Assembly (NCBI GenBank): GCA_007922195.1
Contig: ML682220.1
Coordinates: 740,095 to 804,094 of the forward strand
Direction of reading: 5' to 3'
DNA: 64,000 nucleotides
From: Podocnemis expansa
Lineage: Eukaryota; Chordata; Testudines; Podocnemididae
The notes beneath the pieces were generated by a model. The model was not told the origin of the DNA and made no database searches. It saw nothing but the letters and a program-made list of their open reading frames with translations. Shown one piece after another: positions 41,242-53,755 of the stretch. Positions within the stretch are counted from its first letter, which is position 1, and the number at the start of each line of letters is the position of its first letter. The translations under genes were made by a program, and so were the position numbers.

Positions 41242-41689
41242 ACTAAAATGGAAATGAACTCCTCTTCTAGCAATACTGCCACAACAGTCTGCAAGTATAA
41301 CTAGCGTGCACTTCTACAATAACTCAAATATATCTGCATAGGCTAACTACAATAGATACATACATACCTGAGTGGCCTAAACACCCAGAAAGAAGGGGTT
41401 GAACTGATGATGAGAACAAGGAGAAAGATTTTGTCAAAGCTGAAAAAGGGTGGAATTTAGAGTTGTTAAGGGACACAAACTTTCCACTTGCTTACAGTAC
41501 ACCAAAGCCACAAACCTGGATAGCCAACAGTGTTAGAGGAACAAGTGTATGGGCAAAAACTAGCATATGTTTTATTACAGACATACAGAGTTTGAGCTGG
41601 GACAGAAACATCTGAAAGGAGATAATCAAATGCAGGTGCGGGCTGCACAACTTACCAAAAAGATGGAGATGGATAAGTGGTTAAATATA

Positions 41690-42480
41690 ATTGGTGGGCC
41701 CTGGAACCTTCCTGAATTTACGGGCCCCTTTCATGCATGCTGAAACCCCTTCATGCATGTCTGGGCCCCCTTTACCCACCCCAGCTACTGCCTCCCAAAT
41801 GCCTGCTCCCCTCCACCTCAGGACTCCCCCCCAAAATGCCTACTCCCCATCAGACCCCTCTTTCCCCATGTCCTCCTCAGCCCCCATCCCCTAAGCCCCC
41901 TGCCCCCATGTCCCCACTCTGGCCCTCCTAAGCTCCCCCACCCTCAGCTCCCCCATCTTCACTTCACCTCCCTTCAGCTGCCCAACCCCCTCCATGCCTC
42001 CTCAACCCACCATCCTGACCCCTTACCACCACCCCACCCACCTTTGCCCTTTCCCTTCCAGCTGCCCGACTGTCCCCCCAACCCCCCAAGCTCCCTTACC
42101 TGGTGGGGCAGGGGAAAGGTGTGTTGGGGACTCTTGGCTACTGGCATTGTGGCCGAGGAGCCAGCGTGGGCCAGCGGGGGGGGGAGGTTGCAGCTGCAGC
42201 ACTGACTGGCTGGCAAGAGGGGGCACAGGTACCGGGACTTGGTCCAGGCCACTCATGCTTCCCAGGCCCGGCAGGAAGGGGCAGGGCCACTGCAGACACC
42301 AAGAAAAGGGGGGGGGTGGCCAGGCTTGCTCCTGACCGCAGCCCCTTGAGCTGGCCCTGGGGGGAGCAATCAGAATGCTGCATTCTTGATGCGTTTTTCT
42401 ATTGTTCAAGTGGCCCCAGAACACTGGCCTCTAAAAATGGTGGGTGGGTGCATTCCGGCTTACTTTAACCCTTGAGATGG
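41690..42480. other. GC-rich segment with a pyrimidine-rich half
   Basis: 41760-42100 is almost entirely C/T on the plus strand; 42100-42360 is G-rich. Open frames here on both strands are composition artefacts. A CCCCACCAG|GTAAGG donor-like site occurs on the minus strand at about 42100, which would fit a noncoding NOD1 exon, but nothing else supports it. Confidence 0.4.
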
Positions 42481-42767
42481 AGAGATTTACAGCCCCTGGG
42501 TCTAGTTATGACAACTGAATCAGTGCAATCAAGTAAGATTGCCGAAGGTAAGAAAGCAGAAGACTGAATCCTGACAAACTGGACTCTGGCAGCGAAGGCA
42601 AGGAGGGCAGAAAAGCTTATGAAGAAAGGCTGAAGGAACATTAAGAATGTGTTGTCTCATAACGTGGAACAGCCATGAGTGTTGGGGTGGAGAAGAGGAG
42701 GGCATAATGAGGCTACAAAAAAGCAGTTGCTTTGAGGATTGTTTCAGTGGTTTGAATGGGCAAAATC

Positions 42768-42896
42768 AATCAATCAATCAATCAATCAAATCATAGGGCT
42801 GGAAAGGACCTCATGAGATCATCAAGTCCAACCCCCTGGGAATTGAACCCAGGACCTTCTGCATGTTAAGCAGAGGTGCTAGCCACTACAAAAGCC
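42768..42896 (-). mobile_element. tRNA-Val-derived SINE with CR1-like tail
   Basis: On the minus strand TTTTGTAGTGGCTAGCACC, then an anticodon arm with AAC (42867-42865), then GGTCCTGGGTTCAATTCCCA: this follows vertebrate tRNA-Val(AAC). Next comes TTGGACTTGATGATCTCATG and GGTCCTTTCCAGCCCTATGA, the CR1 3' end, and a (TGAT)n-type tail of about 22 bp. The tail lets a SINE use CR1 machinery (inference). Confidence 0.8.
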
Positions 42897-43658
42897 AGAA
42901 TGCATGAGCTGAAAGAACTAGAGGAAGAGATACCAAGATAGCAGACAGCTCAGCTAAGGAGTACAAGAGGCAAAGTAAAGGAAGGAATTAGAGCAATAGG
43001 CAGGTGAAATTATGAAGGTATCTGCTAGACAGAGGAAACAACTGTGACACTGGAACAGATGGAAAGAGGAATGAACTGTTGGGGACAATGGAAGATGGGA
43101 GGGGACAGGATAAGACTAGGGTGAGAGAGAAATGAAAGGACTTGGGTCAAGACTTGCCATAAGTAAGTAGAAGCACTACTTAGCACTTCCATCAAGATTG
43201 TACAATCACTGAGCTGCAGTCATGCAAAGAACAAATGAATAAGATGATGCCATTTTGATGTAGTCAGACTGGTGATTACAACACCTCTTTAAAATGGCCA
43301 TCTTTGTGCAGCCAAAAAAAATTGGCTCTGCTTTCTATTGTTCACATCCTCTTTTTGCTACAATTGTTTCTCTCAAATCCCAAGAAAACTGCTGCTCATG
43401 CCTGCCTCTCCCGGTGAAGCAAGAAACATCTAATTTTCTGGTACTGAGGATGTGTTTCATTGCTACTATAAATATTTTTTGCAGAAGAATCTTATTGGAG
43501 CACCTTAATATACATGCATGCAGCTGAGAAAGAGTGAAGGGTTTGTAAAAAGAGCATGAAAAGTATTTACTCTATTAAGCTTAGTTTCTGATTAAATTAG
43601 CTTTTCACAGAGAGTATAACAAGATGGGGAAGCAAAATCAAGCTTGGCCTTAGTCTCT
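42897..43658. other. Intergenic, no recognised feature
   Basis: Purine-rich between 42900 and 43150; otherwise plain sequence. Confidence 0.3.
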
Positions 43659-43938
43659 GAGGCCATGTTCAGATTAGGGAGCATGCTGCAGCTCCATTGT
43701 ACTGATGTAGCTGCACCACGATAAGATGTCTCATGTAGCCACTTTGTGCCGAAAGAGCTCTCCTGTCAACATACTGTCAATGAGCAGTAATAACTACGTC
43801 AGCATAAGATCTCCTACCAACACATTCCAGACTGATGCTTATGACAGTGTAGCTTTTGTTGCTCAAGGGGGGTGGTTTATTCACTTCCCTGAGTAACATA
43901 AGTCATAACAACATAAGTGATAGTGTAGACATAACCTT
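43659..43938. mobile_element. Probable Harbinger-like MITE, diverged
   Basis: GGCCATGTTCAGATTAGG at one end and, inverted, GGTTATGTCTACACTATC at the other. It resembles the 4774 and 26634 copies. No target duplication. Confidence 0.45.
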
Positions 43939-44467
43939 TGTTTTCAAAGTAAATGAAGAACTAATTTAAGACTAAGATGGTTTCTCTTTAAAGAATTAAA
44001 CCAAATGAAAAATCCAACCTATATTGGTTCTGTTCTGATTGTCCAGAACAGATCGTTCTTACAGACTTTCTGTAAATAAGAACTATGACACATCACTGGC
44101 TAACTTGGTTGCTAGGAGTGAGAAGATCTCATTATCTTTGACTTTCCATAGCACTGTTCATCCCAGTATGCAAGGCCTCAATTTAGGAAAAGAAGCCTAA
44201 TTAGGATATTAAGTTAAGCACAAATTTAAAAAGTAAAATTGCACTGAGGCCATGGGACAAGCACATGCTTAAAGATAAGTTTAGAAATTAGCTGTAAATG
44301 TTTAAAAGTGGCAGATGCCAAATTCATGGTATGTGACCTTTCCTAATTTTTTTGAACATACTGTATTGTTGATTTCTATATTGCACACCTGTAACATTCC
44401 ATTAAGATCTGGCATTCCATACACAGATGTCTTTGAGTAATTAGATGCTCTGATAATTAACCTAGGA

Positions 44468-44567
44468 AACTGATCCTGCACTCCTACCTACTCCTACTTC
44501 TGCAAAACTCCTGTGCAAGTCAATGGGGATTTTGACTTAGTTAGGCATGAAGGATTGGGCTCAGAGT
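44468..44567. mobile_element. Palindromic MITE, diverged
   Basis: GAAACTGATCCTGCACTCC at the left and GGATTGGGCTCAGA at the right, around 'aagtcaatggggattttg'. Similar fragments occur at about 44180-44290 and 45998-46090. Confidence 0.45.
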
Positions 44568-44872
44568 ATTTTTCTGATACCATTTTGAAATGAATACCAA
44601 GTACACTCGCCTTAATTTCACAGTGTGACAGAGACAAATGCATATAGTGCATCAATTATTTATTTCTGTTTTACATATATGGTTCCTTTTTTTTATAAGC
44701 CAAGTAAACAGTAGCAAAAATATAATTTTTTAATGCACTACGATGGTTGTGTTTCAATGGTGAAAAATCAAGCAGTTCAGGTACAGTTTCCCATAGAAAA
44801 TAAAGATATCCCTTCCCACACTGCTATATTTACACAAACTTTAACACAAACTTATTTACACAAACTTTAACA

Positions 44873-45064
44873 CAGGGCTCTCAAACTCAAATCACCACGA
44901 GGGCTGCATGCTGACTAGTACCAGGCTGCATGAGGCTTAGTATGTTAGCCCGAGGGCCGCACCACTGAAACCTTTTCATACAATGATACTGCAAATATCG
45001 GTAACAACAGTGTCATTGCGGGCCGCGGGAAATAACTTTAGGGGCCATGTGTTTGGGACCCCTG
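44873..45064 (+). mobile_element. hAT MITE, family B (192 bp)
   Basis: CAGGGCTCTCAAACTCAAAT at the left and GTGTTTGGGACCCCTG at the right. Perfect 8-bp duplication CTTTAACA (44865-44872, 45065-45072). The interior is 'gggctgcatg..actagtac' as in the other two copies. Confidence 0.93.
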
Positions 45065-45390
45065 CTTTAACAGTATTTAGAGTGCCTTTTATATTCAGAA
45101 TAGTCTCTACTACTTTAAGACCTAGGGAAATGAAGAATGGTGTACATTGTATGTGTGCTTCTGCCTCCCCAAAGAAATAAAATCTGTCTGGCGATAAAAG
45201 CAGAAGTAACCCATGGACTTTACTCAGTCCCTTAAAAGTTTGTATTCTCCTCCCACCTTGCAGGAAGAGGAGAGAGCCTCATTCCCTTAACACTTCAAAG
45301 CCCTGCCAACAGACAAGAGCCCCTGGATTATTCTCAAGCCACCTTTACAACAGCCCAGTGTATAATACCATCTACAGTGTTCCTATAGCA

Positions 45391-45838
45391 CAGGGGTGGC
45401 CAAACTTATGGAACTCAAGAGCCACATAAGTTGATTATTAAACCTTTGAGAGCCGCACTGAGGCCTATAGCCATATACTTTTACCTACTCCAAAATTACT
45501 AGGTTTAAAATTCATTGCACACTTTAATTTTATCATAAAAAGAGGACAAATATCAATCCTACTAATGTCAGATTCTAATAACTACTTAGGGTTACCATGA
45601 AAATTAAGCCTATACAGTAAAAAAAACTTAGCTGCTGCTCAATGTAGAAGACTGCAGGCTAGTGGCAAGTTTTTTAAAATCCCGACCATGCCGCACTTCT
45701 CCCCACTGTCCCAACCTCCTCCTGAACTCCTAGGCTGGGGCTGCTTTCCTGAATTGATTTGCTGACATTCTTCTGGGAGCTACAATTTTTCATTCAAGAG
45801 CCACATGTGGCTCCCGAGCCGCAGTTTGGCCATGCCTG
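45391..45838. mobile_element. hAT element (448 bp)
   Basis: CAGGGGTGGCCAAACTTATG and, inverted, CAGGCATGGCCAAACTGCGG. Target duplication CTATAGCA (45383-45390) and ATATAGCA (45839-45846). 'Gagccacat' repeats lie near both ends. It has no transposase. Confidence 0.92.
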
Positions 45839-45846
45839 ATATAGCA

Positions 45847-46719
45847 TTTGGTATCCACAGACTTGATCGCACACTGCAAAAGTAGATAAGCATCATTACC
45901 TCTGAGGCCCAGAGAAGTGAAGTAATCTGCCCATGATCAAATAGCAAGGCAGAAAGAGCCTAGAATAAACACTCACTTCTCAGAACCCTAAATACTTAGG
46001 CCCTGATCCAGGAAAGCACTCAAGAACATACTTAAATCCCTCCCAATTCAGCACCACACATCAAAGGCACTCGTCTGCCATTAAGTCAATGGAGAATTTT
46101 AAAACTAATTAATGTTTTAATTATCCCACGCAAAAGAAAAAGAACAGAACTGAAGTGAGTCACAGCATTTGCAGACATTTTTACTTAATAAAAGCCACAT
46201 TGACAATTCACACAAAAAACCCACACAGATTTTTACAATACTCTCTCTAGAAAAATAAAATAAATATACTATGTGTAGAAGAGGACATATCAACATAAAA
46301 GTAATATTTTCCAGAACCTGAACACAGGTGCTCATGAAACTGCATTTTCCAACATAATCATAATGGTGCATGCAGGGCCATAATGAAAGGGGACACACAA
46401 AAAAACCCCACCCTCACAGTACGCTTTTTAATTATCTAACATTCCAGCAACACAACCATTACTTGCTACTCCAGCAACACAACCATTATTCGCTAACAGG
46501 GGTGGAATTTCTGCCCACTATCCCAATACTGCATTAAAATTATCTGACAAAAGGACTTACCCCATGATGGTGAGATTTTCTAGATAAGATAGGGTTTTGC
46601 CAGTGTCTGGCAAGATTCCAATAGAAATGTTCTAATCTGACTAAAATCCAGAATTCCAATGAAACAGCTTGCCTTGCAGATAAAGAGAGTCTATATTTAT
46701 TTGTGCCTCCCTCTAAAAC
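45847..46719. other. Intergenic
   Basis: A fragment of the 'ggccctgatccaggaaagcac' repeat lies at 45998-46090. The 93-codon minus frame at 46117-46398 has no motif. Confidence 0.3.
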
Positions 46720-47215
46720 AGCCCTTCTCAACCTTTTTGGGTTCAGGACCCATTTGTAAATGGTTATGGCCTCTTGAAACTCAGTAAATAGTCTGAGGCT
46801 AGAGGCCCAGGTGTGGTTTCAATTAGATCTTACCCAGCACTCCTTGGACAGAGACAGATCTTGCGCTCTGGGGTCACTGGCCAGGTGTGGCTCTCCACTC
46901 CAGGGGGTTGCAACCTCTGGAGTTACAGCTCTGGTCTCATTTCTCCCACCTACATGGACTGGCCCAAATTGGAGTAAGAGGAATTGTCTTCACGGCGTTG
47001 CCATGCCACTTACTCAGTATTCATATTCGGCCTACCCAGATGGTTTAAACTTGAGTGGCACTGGGACCCAAGAGGATGCATTACCTGGAGCAGAGGCAAG
47101 TCCAGTCAGCCCCATGGAACAGAAGCCACAGGGGCTTACAGAGACCCTATGATACATGCTGGTGCCCCAGTTTTGAGTCCTGGTCATAGATTTCTCAACC
47201 TGTCCAGAAATAAAC
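46720..47215. repeat. Possible truncated hAT-like repeat
   Basis: CAGCCCTTCTCAACCTTTTT followed by 'gggttcaggacccatttg' resembles a hAT end. The other end is not identifiable; 'gagtcctggtcat' at about 47177 may be its remnant. Confidence 0.35.
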
Positions 47216-47270
47216 CCAATCCATTTCATGCCTCTGAAGTAACTCTGATTATCTCCTTACCTTACACTGT

Positions 47271-48405
47271 TCCAAAGAGGCAGCAGTGTTAAGTCTACTA
47301 AAGCAAAAAAAAGCAAGGAGTCTTGTGCCACTTAAAGACTAACAGATTTATCTATCACAGGAGCTTTCATGGGAGAAAATCCCACTTCATCAGACACTTT
47401 GAAGCGGGGGAATTTACAGAATGGGATGAAAATAGATGCAAGGGAGTATAAAACATGGGATCAGGTCATACTGCAACAGCAAATCAGAGCATTTGTAAAG
47501 ATTCAAACTCTGGGAAACAGCACACAGAGGAGGGTGAAGTCAAATTACCTGTTATTATGGGAAAAGCAGCCATAGCCATGATTCAGTCCTGTTGCAGAGG
47601 TCTCATTAAGGACCTACAGTCTATTTGAAAAGATGACCCCTCACTCTCTCCCCCCTTGGGAGACAGACCTCTCCTTGCCTACAGACAACCCCTGAATGTT
47701 AAACAGATACTCACCAGCAACTAAAAACAGAAACATTAAAGGAGGCACATATCCCTGCAACAAACCATGCTGCCAAAAGACACCAGAGGACCAAATCAAG
47801 CCAGTTACTCCGTCAAAGGGTCATTCACCTGCTCATCCACTAATGTGATTTATGCCATCATGTGCTGGAAATGCCCCCCCCCATTATAGATTGGTCAAAT
47901 AGGACAGCCCACACACAGAAAAATAAATGGGCACAGAACTGACATCTCACACACACACACACACACACAAAACAGTTGCTGAGCACTTTCATCTTCCTAA
48001 TCACTCCATTGATAATTTGCTAATGATGGTCCTCAAGAAAATCAATGGGACATCAGGACTTGAAAGAGAAAGAGCCAAAATCCAACTAATATGCAAATTA
48101 GACTGTGTGAAAGCAGAACTGAATCATAACTATGGCTTCTTTTCCCATTATAACAGGTAATTTGATTTCACCTTCCTCTACGTGCTGTCTCCCAGAGTTT
48201 GAATCTTTATAAATGCTCTGATTTGCTCTTGCAGTATGACCTGATCCCATGTTTTACACTCCCTTGCATCTATTTTCATTCCATTCTGTAAATTCCCCCT
48301 CTCGAAAGCATCTCACGAAGTGGGATTTTCTCCCACAAAAGCTCATGCGATAAATAAATCTGTTAGTCTTTAAGTGCCACAAGACTCCACACTCCCCCCC
48401 TGCCC
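47271..48405 (+). mobile_element. Complete fold-back PLE unit (1135 bp) with 12-bp duplication
   Basis: Left arm 47271-47590 is the inverted 3' UTR; the middle 47590-48160 is GIY-YIG domain coding on the plus strand; the right arm 48161-48400 is the 3' UTR in normal orientation. The arms match over about 280 bp. ACCTTACACTGT stands on both sides (47259-47270 and 48406-48417), perfect over 12 bp. So the inverted arrangement was present at, or made during, insertion. Confidence 0.9.
47590..48160 (+). pseudogene. PLE GIY-YIG domain, decayed
   Basis: Pieces SSTNVIYAIMCWKCPPP, then EHFHLPNHSIDNLLMMVLKK, GLERERAKIQLICKLDCV and LNHNYGFFSHYNR-stop parallel the 28-kb copy. The YIG segment is damaged by a C run (47874-47882), and a (CA)n expansion sits in the coding part at 47950-47970. 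Confidence 0.8.
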
Positions 48406-48417
48406 ACCTTACACTGT

Positions 48418-50152
48418 ATTTCCATATCTGTGTCCCCATATCTATTCTGGGTGAAATTCTGTCTTTTTTCTTACAGCTGGTAATCTCATTGCACCACTTC
48501 TCATCAAAACTTGCAAATTTTCAATGCAGAAAAATTTAAATAGCTGCATCTAAAATGTATTATTTTAATTACTCTTCTCAATGTCACCTTATACATTTCA
48601 CATGTACTTCGTAAAACATTTGAGGTTCTTTTAAAAGAGACTATAGTCAGAAAAGTAATTCTCTCAAAGTGACATTTGGGAATGTTATATTCTCTTTCAT
48701 TCACTTATTTGACTTACAATTCAAAAGTTTATGTAGATGTTATTGCATCACAAACAAAATGGGATCTGAAAAGTCACCCTCTTTCTGGCTCCTGAAATGT
48801 GCCCCCAACCCAGATTCTTACTGGACTCTTATTGCAGCATGAGGCAAAAGACTGTCCCCATCTCCAGCTCTCCCATAGATGCACTGACTCTGCAAAGCAA
48901 CCGTTAGTAGAAAACAATGGGTTTTGGTCAATAAAAAATTTTAACTTGAAAAGACAGAGAGAGCAGATCTATTCATAAATGTACTATTTGCCCATTCATC
49001 TTACTAGTGATCACATGTTCAGCACTGGTATTGATATACCACCAAAAACTAGAACAGACCTCAAAGAATCCACTAGGCCAGGCCAGTAGGAAACTTTCCT
49101 GGGCAAGGACTGTTACCTGCAGAATCTAAAATTTTCATTTTTTGTAAAGCTTTTTCTTATGAAGAAATTTTGACTATAACTGAGGCAATCTTGTCTTCTC
49201 ACATCTGCATACAGACAGCTGCAGTGTCTCCTGTGCTTCCACAAATTGCAGTGGAGCATATTGGCAGTTTCATTGCTGCTATTCAGAACGATGTTACCAG
49301 CAGTGACACCTCACAAATCAGGTTATTTTCATTCTGTTTTAGAGAAATCTGAGCAACAACAGAGGCAGGCACCCAAGACACTCACTGAGAAATACTTAAC
49401 ATGAAGGCAGGGGAAAGGGTGGAGTAGTGGAAGCAACCGTCTTGCAGGATCCAGAGAGCTAAGGAGGGAGAACAGTGGGCTCCTGATCTTTCAAATCCAT
49501 CATGTTTAGTCTTCTCACTAGAAGGTATCTGGTAAAATTTCCAAGCCTTGTGTATGGGTTTGTGGATGGGGGTGGGCAGGAGAGTCAGGTAGAAGTGTTG
49601 GGTAAGTTAGAAAAGAGAAGTAGGCTGTGCACAAGTAGAGAAGAGAGGCTTTGGAGGGAGGGAAGCCAGAGGCGTGACAGGAAAAAGCAGACGTTGGGTG
49701 AGATTCTCACTCATTCTAGTCCCTGCATGATGGGTAAACAGGCTCTAAAAGCCCCAGGTCTGATCAGACACAGGAACTGAAGAGAGCAGCAGGCCGTCTT
49801 CCAAGGGCCCCCACGTACACCCCTCCCCAGTGAAGGCTGGTGGAAGAGGGCACACTGCAGAGATTCTGAGCACCTGCTGCAATGTACAGGTATCCAGCAA
49901 CAAACTGCTGTATGTAGGCTGATCCCTACTTCTGTCTGTTTGACCACAGCTGGCTTTGGCTCCCAGTTCACCCCAGACACAGGAGGATAAAAAATGACTT
50001 AAAACCACCTTATCCCTTTTCCCCTGGGCTGCAAGTTTTGTCGTGCTACACCTCCTGGAGTCACAAGATTATAATAAAACTACTGCATTACTATAGTGTG
50101 TCCCACATCCCTGCACTGATTTTAAAAGATGTTTTGTGTCTATGAGCTAAAG
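48418..50152. other. Intergenic
   Basis: No gene or repeat recognised. Open frames of 60-92 codons lack motifs. Confidence 0.3.
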
Positions 50153-50338
50153 CAGTGGTTTTCAAACTTAGGGTCAGGCCCAGTGTTAGGCTGCAGACCA
50201 TCAGGCACTGAATCATGGCACCCCCTACTGCCACCACCAAAAGACTGAAATGCACGGCTGATGGATTTAGTTGTCAGGTCACAGGCACAAATGATTTTTT
50301 TCAGCTGGGTCCTGAGAAAAAAAGTTGGAAAACCACTG
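50153..50338 (+). mobile_element. hAT MITE, family A (186 bp)
   Basis: CAGTGGTTTTCAAACTTAGG and AAAGTTGGAAAACCACTG. Perfect duplication AGCTAAAG (50145-50152, 50339-50346). Confidence 0.94.
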
Positions 50339-50493
50339 AGCTAAAGTATGTTTTTTACATCACAGTTGAAAGTGCCAGTGTAAATACTGCCTTCAATGTT
50401 ACTTATATCAGCAATGTCTTGGGGCCATATACTCATCTCATACTAGTGTAAATCCATAGTCTGCCTTGTGGATGACCTTGAGTTACTTTAGCT

Positions 50494-50703
50494 CAGGGGT
50501 CTCAAACTCAAATCACCATGAGGGCCACATGAGGACTAGTACGGGGCTGTATGAGGACTAGTACCGTAGCCTGAGGGCCGCTCCACTGAAACCTTTTCAT
50601 ACAACGATATTGCAAATATCGGTAATGATAGTGCTGTTGCGACCTGCAGGAAACAGCTTCAGGGGCTGCATGCAGCCCATAGACTGTGTGTTTGACACCC
50701 TTG
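50494..50703 (+). mobile_element. hAT MITE, family B (210 bp)
   Basis: CAGGGGTCTCAAACTCAAAT and TGTGTTTGACACCCTTG. Perfect duplication CTTTAGCT (50486-50493, 50704-50711). An internal 24-bp unit with 'aggactagtac' is doubled. Confidence 0.94.
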
Positions 50704-50711
50704 CTTTAGCT

Positions 50712-52808
50712 CCACTCTACCATAACCAAGTGAGAACAGCATCTGATCTTGAGGCTTTTTCCTCTCTCCTTTAAATTCAGAGTAAGCTTTGTTAGTTACT
50801 CCTGGTAGTTTGAAGAGCAATAGATTTGTAGGAACCAGAAGACAGAAGATATTATTTGTGCCCACTGGCAGATTGATAACCTTTGTTTCTTCTAAAGGAA
50901 GCTCTTCCATATAAATGGTTAAACAAGCAATTCTTAGTACTGGCTTGGTGTTCTTGTTAACTTAGCCTCCATCTATTTTGACCTTGATATTCCTAACATT
51001 ATCCTCTTCTTCAATGAAATCTTTAATTCCAGGCTTTGGTGAGGGGACAAATCTGTTCCACTAAAGAAATTTAGCACGAGCTTCCTAGTAACTCCCGTTT
51101 GGATTTCCTCAGACCCTTTGACAAAGCTGAACATGCTGCTACTAAAAAAGAAAGACAAATATATTCTTGATCTGAAATGTAATCAAGAATCTCTCTCCTT
51201 GCTTCTTCCAGACAAATTTATTGGTCCTTCTAAAAAGACAGCTGGTATTTACCCTACTTCTTAATATAATGTTCATCAGTAGCGACTGATGAATAATGCA
51301 GTTAAATTGCAACACTGTTTTCCTGTTTCTCACACTCATAACTTTCCTTTGGGAATGAAATTTTCCATGCTTGATCTTTGATCTAGATTGGCACAAGACT
51401 AATTTCTGCCAGAGACCATCTGTTTGTTAAGTGGGTAGACAGCACCTAGCACAAAAAAGGACTCTAGGTGCAACTGTGATACACACAGTGTAATAATAGC
51501 CACTGGGCTCAGAGGGAAACATGCTAGGGAGCCTGCTCCTGCTCCACTCCCCTATCACGCCTTCACCTGATCCACAGATCTTCAACCTAATTCAGAGGAT
51601 CGGGCAAGCCAAAGAGCCTTTCCTGATCCCTTTTACATCTCCTACAACTTACTTCTGCTGGCTTCTGCTTCTGCCCTCTTCCATTAGTAGGGAAGGCATC
51701 AGCATATAGCCTAAGCTGTACTTATGTGCAAGTCATATTTGTGTGTGTGAACGTAGCGTAGGGAAAAGCAGCTGCATTTGGATTTTCCTCCTGCTTTGCC
51801 AGTGGGCTACGCTTTATTACCCTCTGGCTGTTAGTTTTAATTCTCTTCCTAAAACCTGCTCAGCACACTTTTCAAGCCCTGCCTAATATGGTTTATTGTC
51901 TGTCAAATTTCTAAGGTATGGGAGTGTCCCTCTCTGAGAAATCCTGAAACTAAAACTTTACAATTTAGGAATAGAGCCTGGGTTCATATTTATGAAGTGT
52001 AAGTATTAGATTAAAAAACATACTAAAAAGCCCCAACTTAAACTACAATAAGAATCAAAAATATTTAACACTGATACAACACAGTTATAGAAAACATTAC
52101 TGTCTCCCTATCACCTAATAATTTGACTTTGGATGTATATCACTGCCCAAACTTTAGATGAGGACACATCTGAAGAGAATGAATCTTATAATACAACCTC
52201 CCAAAATGTGGGGGAAAAAAAATCGATCACATCTGGTTAATTTTTCTAGCCTTCGGTAATTAACTTTGTATATTTCTCTGCTTTTCTTTCCTCTCAACTC
52301 CACTAGCCCACTTGTCTCATTATTCCCTCTCGCACTGTACTCACTTCACTGGCCCTTCTCCCACACAAATTCATCTCACACTACCTAGTACCACCCTGAA
52401 AATGAAGAAATAGAGAGAGAAAAGAGATGGAAACCAATCAAGATCTGGGCTACCTGAAATATTTTGCTCCCACAGCACTGGATATCTGAGTGGTGTTCTT
52501 TTCCTTTACCACTACTCCAAATAAAACAATTCAATGTTGGCAAAGCCATGCAGAGAGAGCCAATAAGAGGCACAGGACCAACAAACCTTCGGGTAAGAAA
52601 AACAGCTCTCAGACAACACAGGGCCACTGGACTGGGATGAAGAAAACTCTTCCACACCTCACAAATACACATACAATCAGTCATCAGGCAACCTAAGCTG
52701 AGGGCTTTAAATAATGAAGTCCACTGGCTATTTAAATCAGGGCCTCATTATTCTTTAATTCACTACTCTTTGCATTGATAACTAACTACCTTTGAAGGAC
52801 ATCTACAC
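50712..52808. other. Intergenic
   Basis: AT-rich with no recognised gene, repeat or motif-bearing frame. Confidence 0.3.
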
Positions 52809-53011
52809 CAGTGGTTCCCAACCTTTTCTTCTGCCATGATGCACCATGCAATGAGGTTGCTTGCAGCTCCTGGACCCTGCTGCTGTGGGCAGCTCCCAGC
52901 CAGGGCTGGATCCTGCCACCTCTGGGGTTCCCCAGACCATGGCCAGGGCCACGTCCTGTCCCCGCTGGCAGCACACGTATGTGCTGCAGCACAGTGGTAA
53001 GAGAAACGCTG
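52809..53011. mobile_element. hAT element (203 bp)
   Basis: CAGTGGTTCCCAACCTTTTC at the left and TAAGAGAAACGCTG at the right. ATCTACAC (52801-52808) and ATCTATGC (53012-53019) match 6/8. Related to the 54293 element at the left end. Confidence 0.75.
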
Positions 53012-53308
53012 ATCTATGCAATCCAAAATATATTCATACACAACTCTGCAAATAGCCAGCTATTCACTTGGCCAGGAAGGTCTGCTTCCCCCTTCTCCCT
53101 TCCCTGGTACAGAAGGGCGGAACTCGTTTTCAGATGCTGAGTTTTTTATTTTTGTACAAACCACCAGCAGCAACATCTCAAAACCCTCTAGCAATCTCTG
53201 GAAAGGAACTACAGGGGGGGGCAGTCACAGAACCCAGCTGGCTGCCACCCTGAAATTTAAACAGAGCTTTGGTGCCTTGCGCTAACTATTCATTCACCTC
53301 ACCTAGGC

Positions 53309-53502
53309 CAGTGCTTTTCAAACTTAGGGTTGGGACCCACTACTGGATCTCAGACCCTCAGGCACTGGGTCATGGCACCCCCTGCTGCTGCTGCCGAAAG
53401 GCTGGAATGCATTGCTTGGAGATGTAATTGTTGGGTCGCAGGCATAAATGATTTTTTTCAACTGGGTCCCCCCCACAAAAAAAACCAGTTAGAAAACCAC
53501 TG
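53309..53502 (+). mobile_element. hAT MITE, family A (194 bp)
   Basis: CAGTGCTTTTCAAACTTAGG and CAGTTAGAAAACCACTG. Perfect duplication ACCTAGGC (53301-53308, 53503-53510). Confidence 0.94.
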
Positions 53503-53518
53503 ACCTAGGCCCTATGTT

Positions 53519-53755
53519 GTGACCACACCCCCACCCATCACTCCTGGCCCAACCACGGGCAGGCTCACCCCCAGCACTGTGACACCCCGCCAGCCACACC
53601 GGCAGGGACACACACACCCCTCCTGTCTCTTCTGCCCCCAGCAGCTCCCCAGCTCTGATACCCCCACCTATCCTGCCCCCGGCTGCAGCCCTGCACTGAC
53701 ACCCCCACTTCTGGCCCCAAGCAGCCCCTCCAGCACTGGGACAACCCCATCCCTT
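53519..53755. repeat. C-rich tandem-like sequence ending at the gap
   Basis: Irregular repeats of 'gacacccccac..ctggccccaagcagccc' type with a period of roughly 35-45 bp. Tandem GC-rich DNA is a likely reason for the assembly gap. The open frames reported across the N run are artefacts. Confidence 0.55.

Noticed and set aside
41690..42480. CpG-island promoter or noncoding first exon of NOD1
   Set aside because: The segment is strongly strand-biased C/T then G, with few CG dinucleotides, and only an isolated donor-like site supports an exon.
42830..42896. tRNA-Val gene
   Set aside because: The B box is diverged, the acceptor stem does not pair, and it continues directly into a CR1 tail; a SINE is the better reading.
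47945..47972. (CA)n tract as a regulatory feature
   Set aside because: It is a simple microsatellite within decayed PLE coding sequence.
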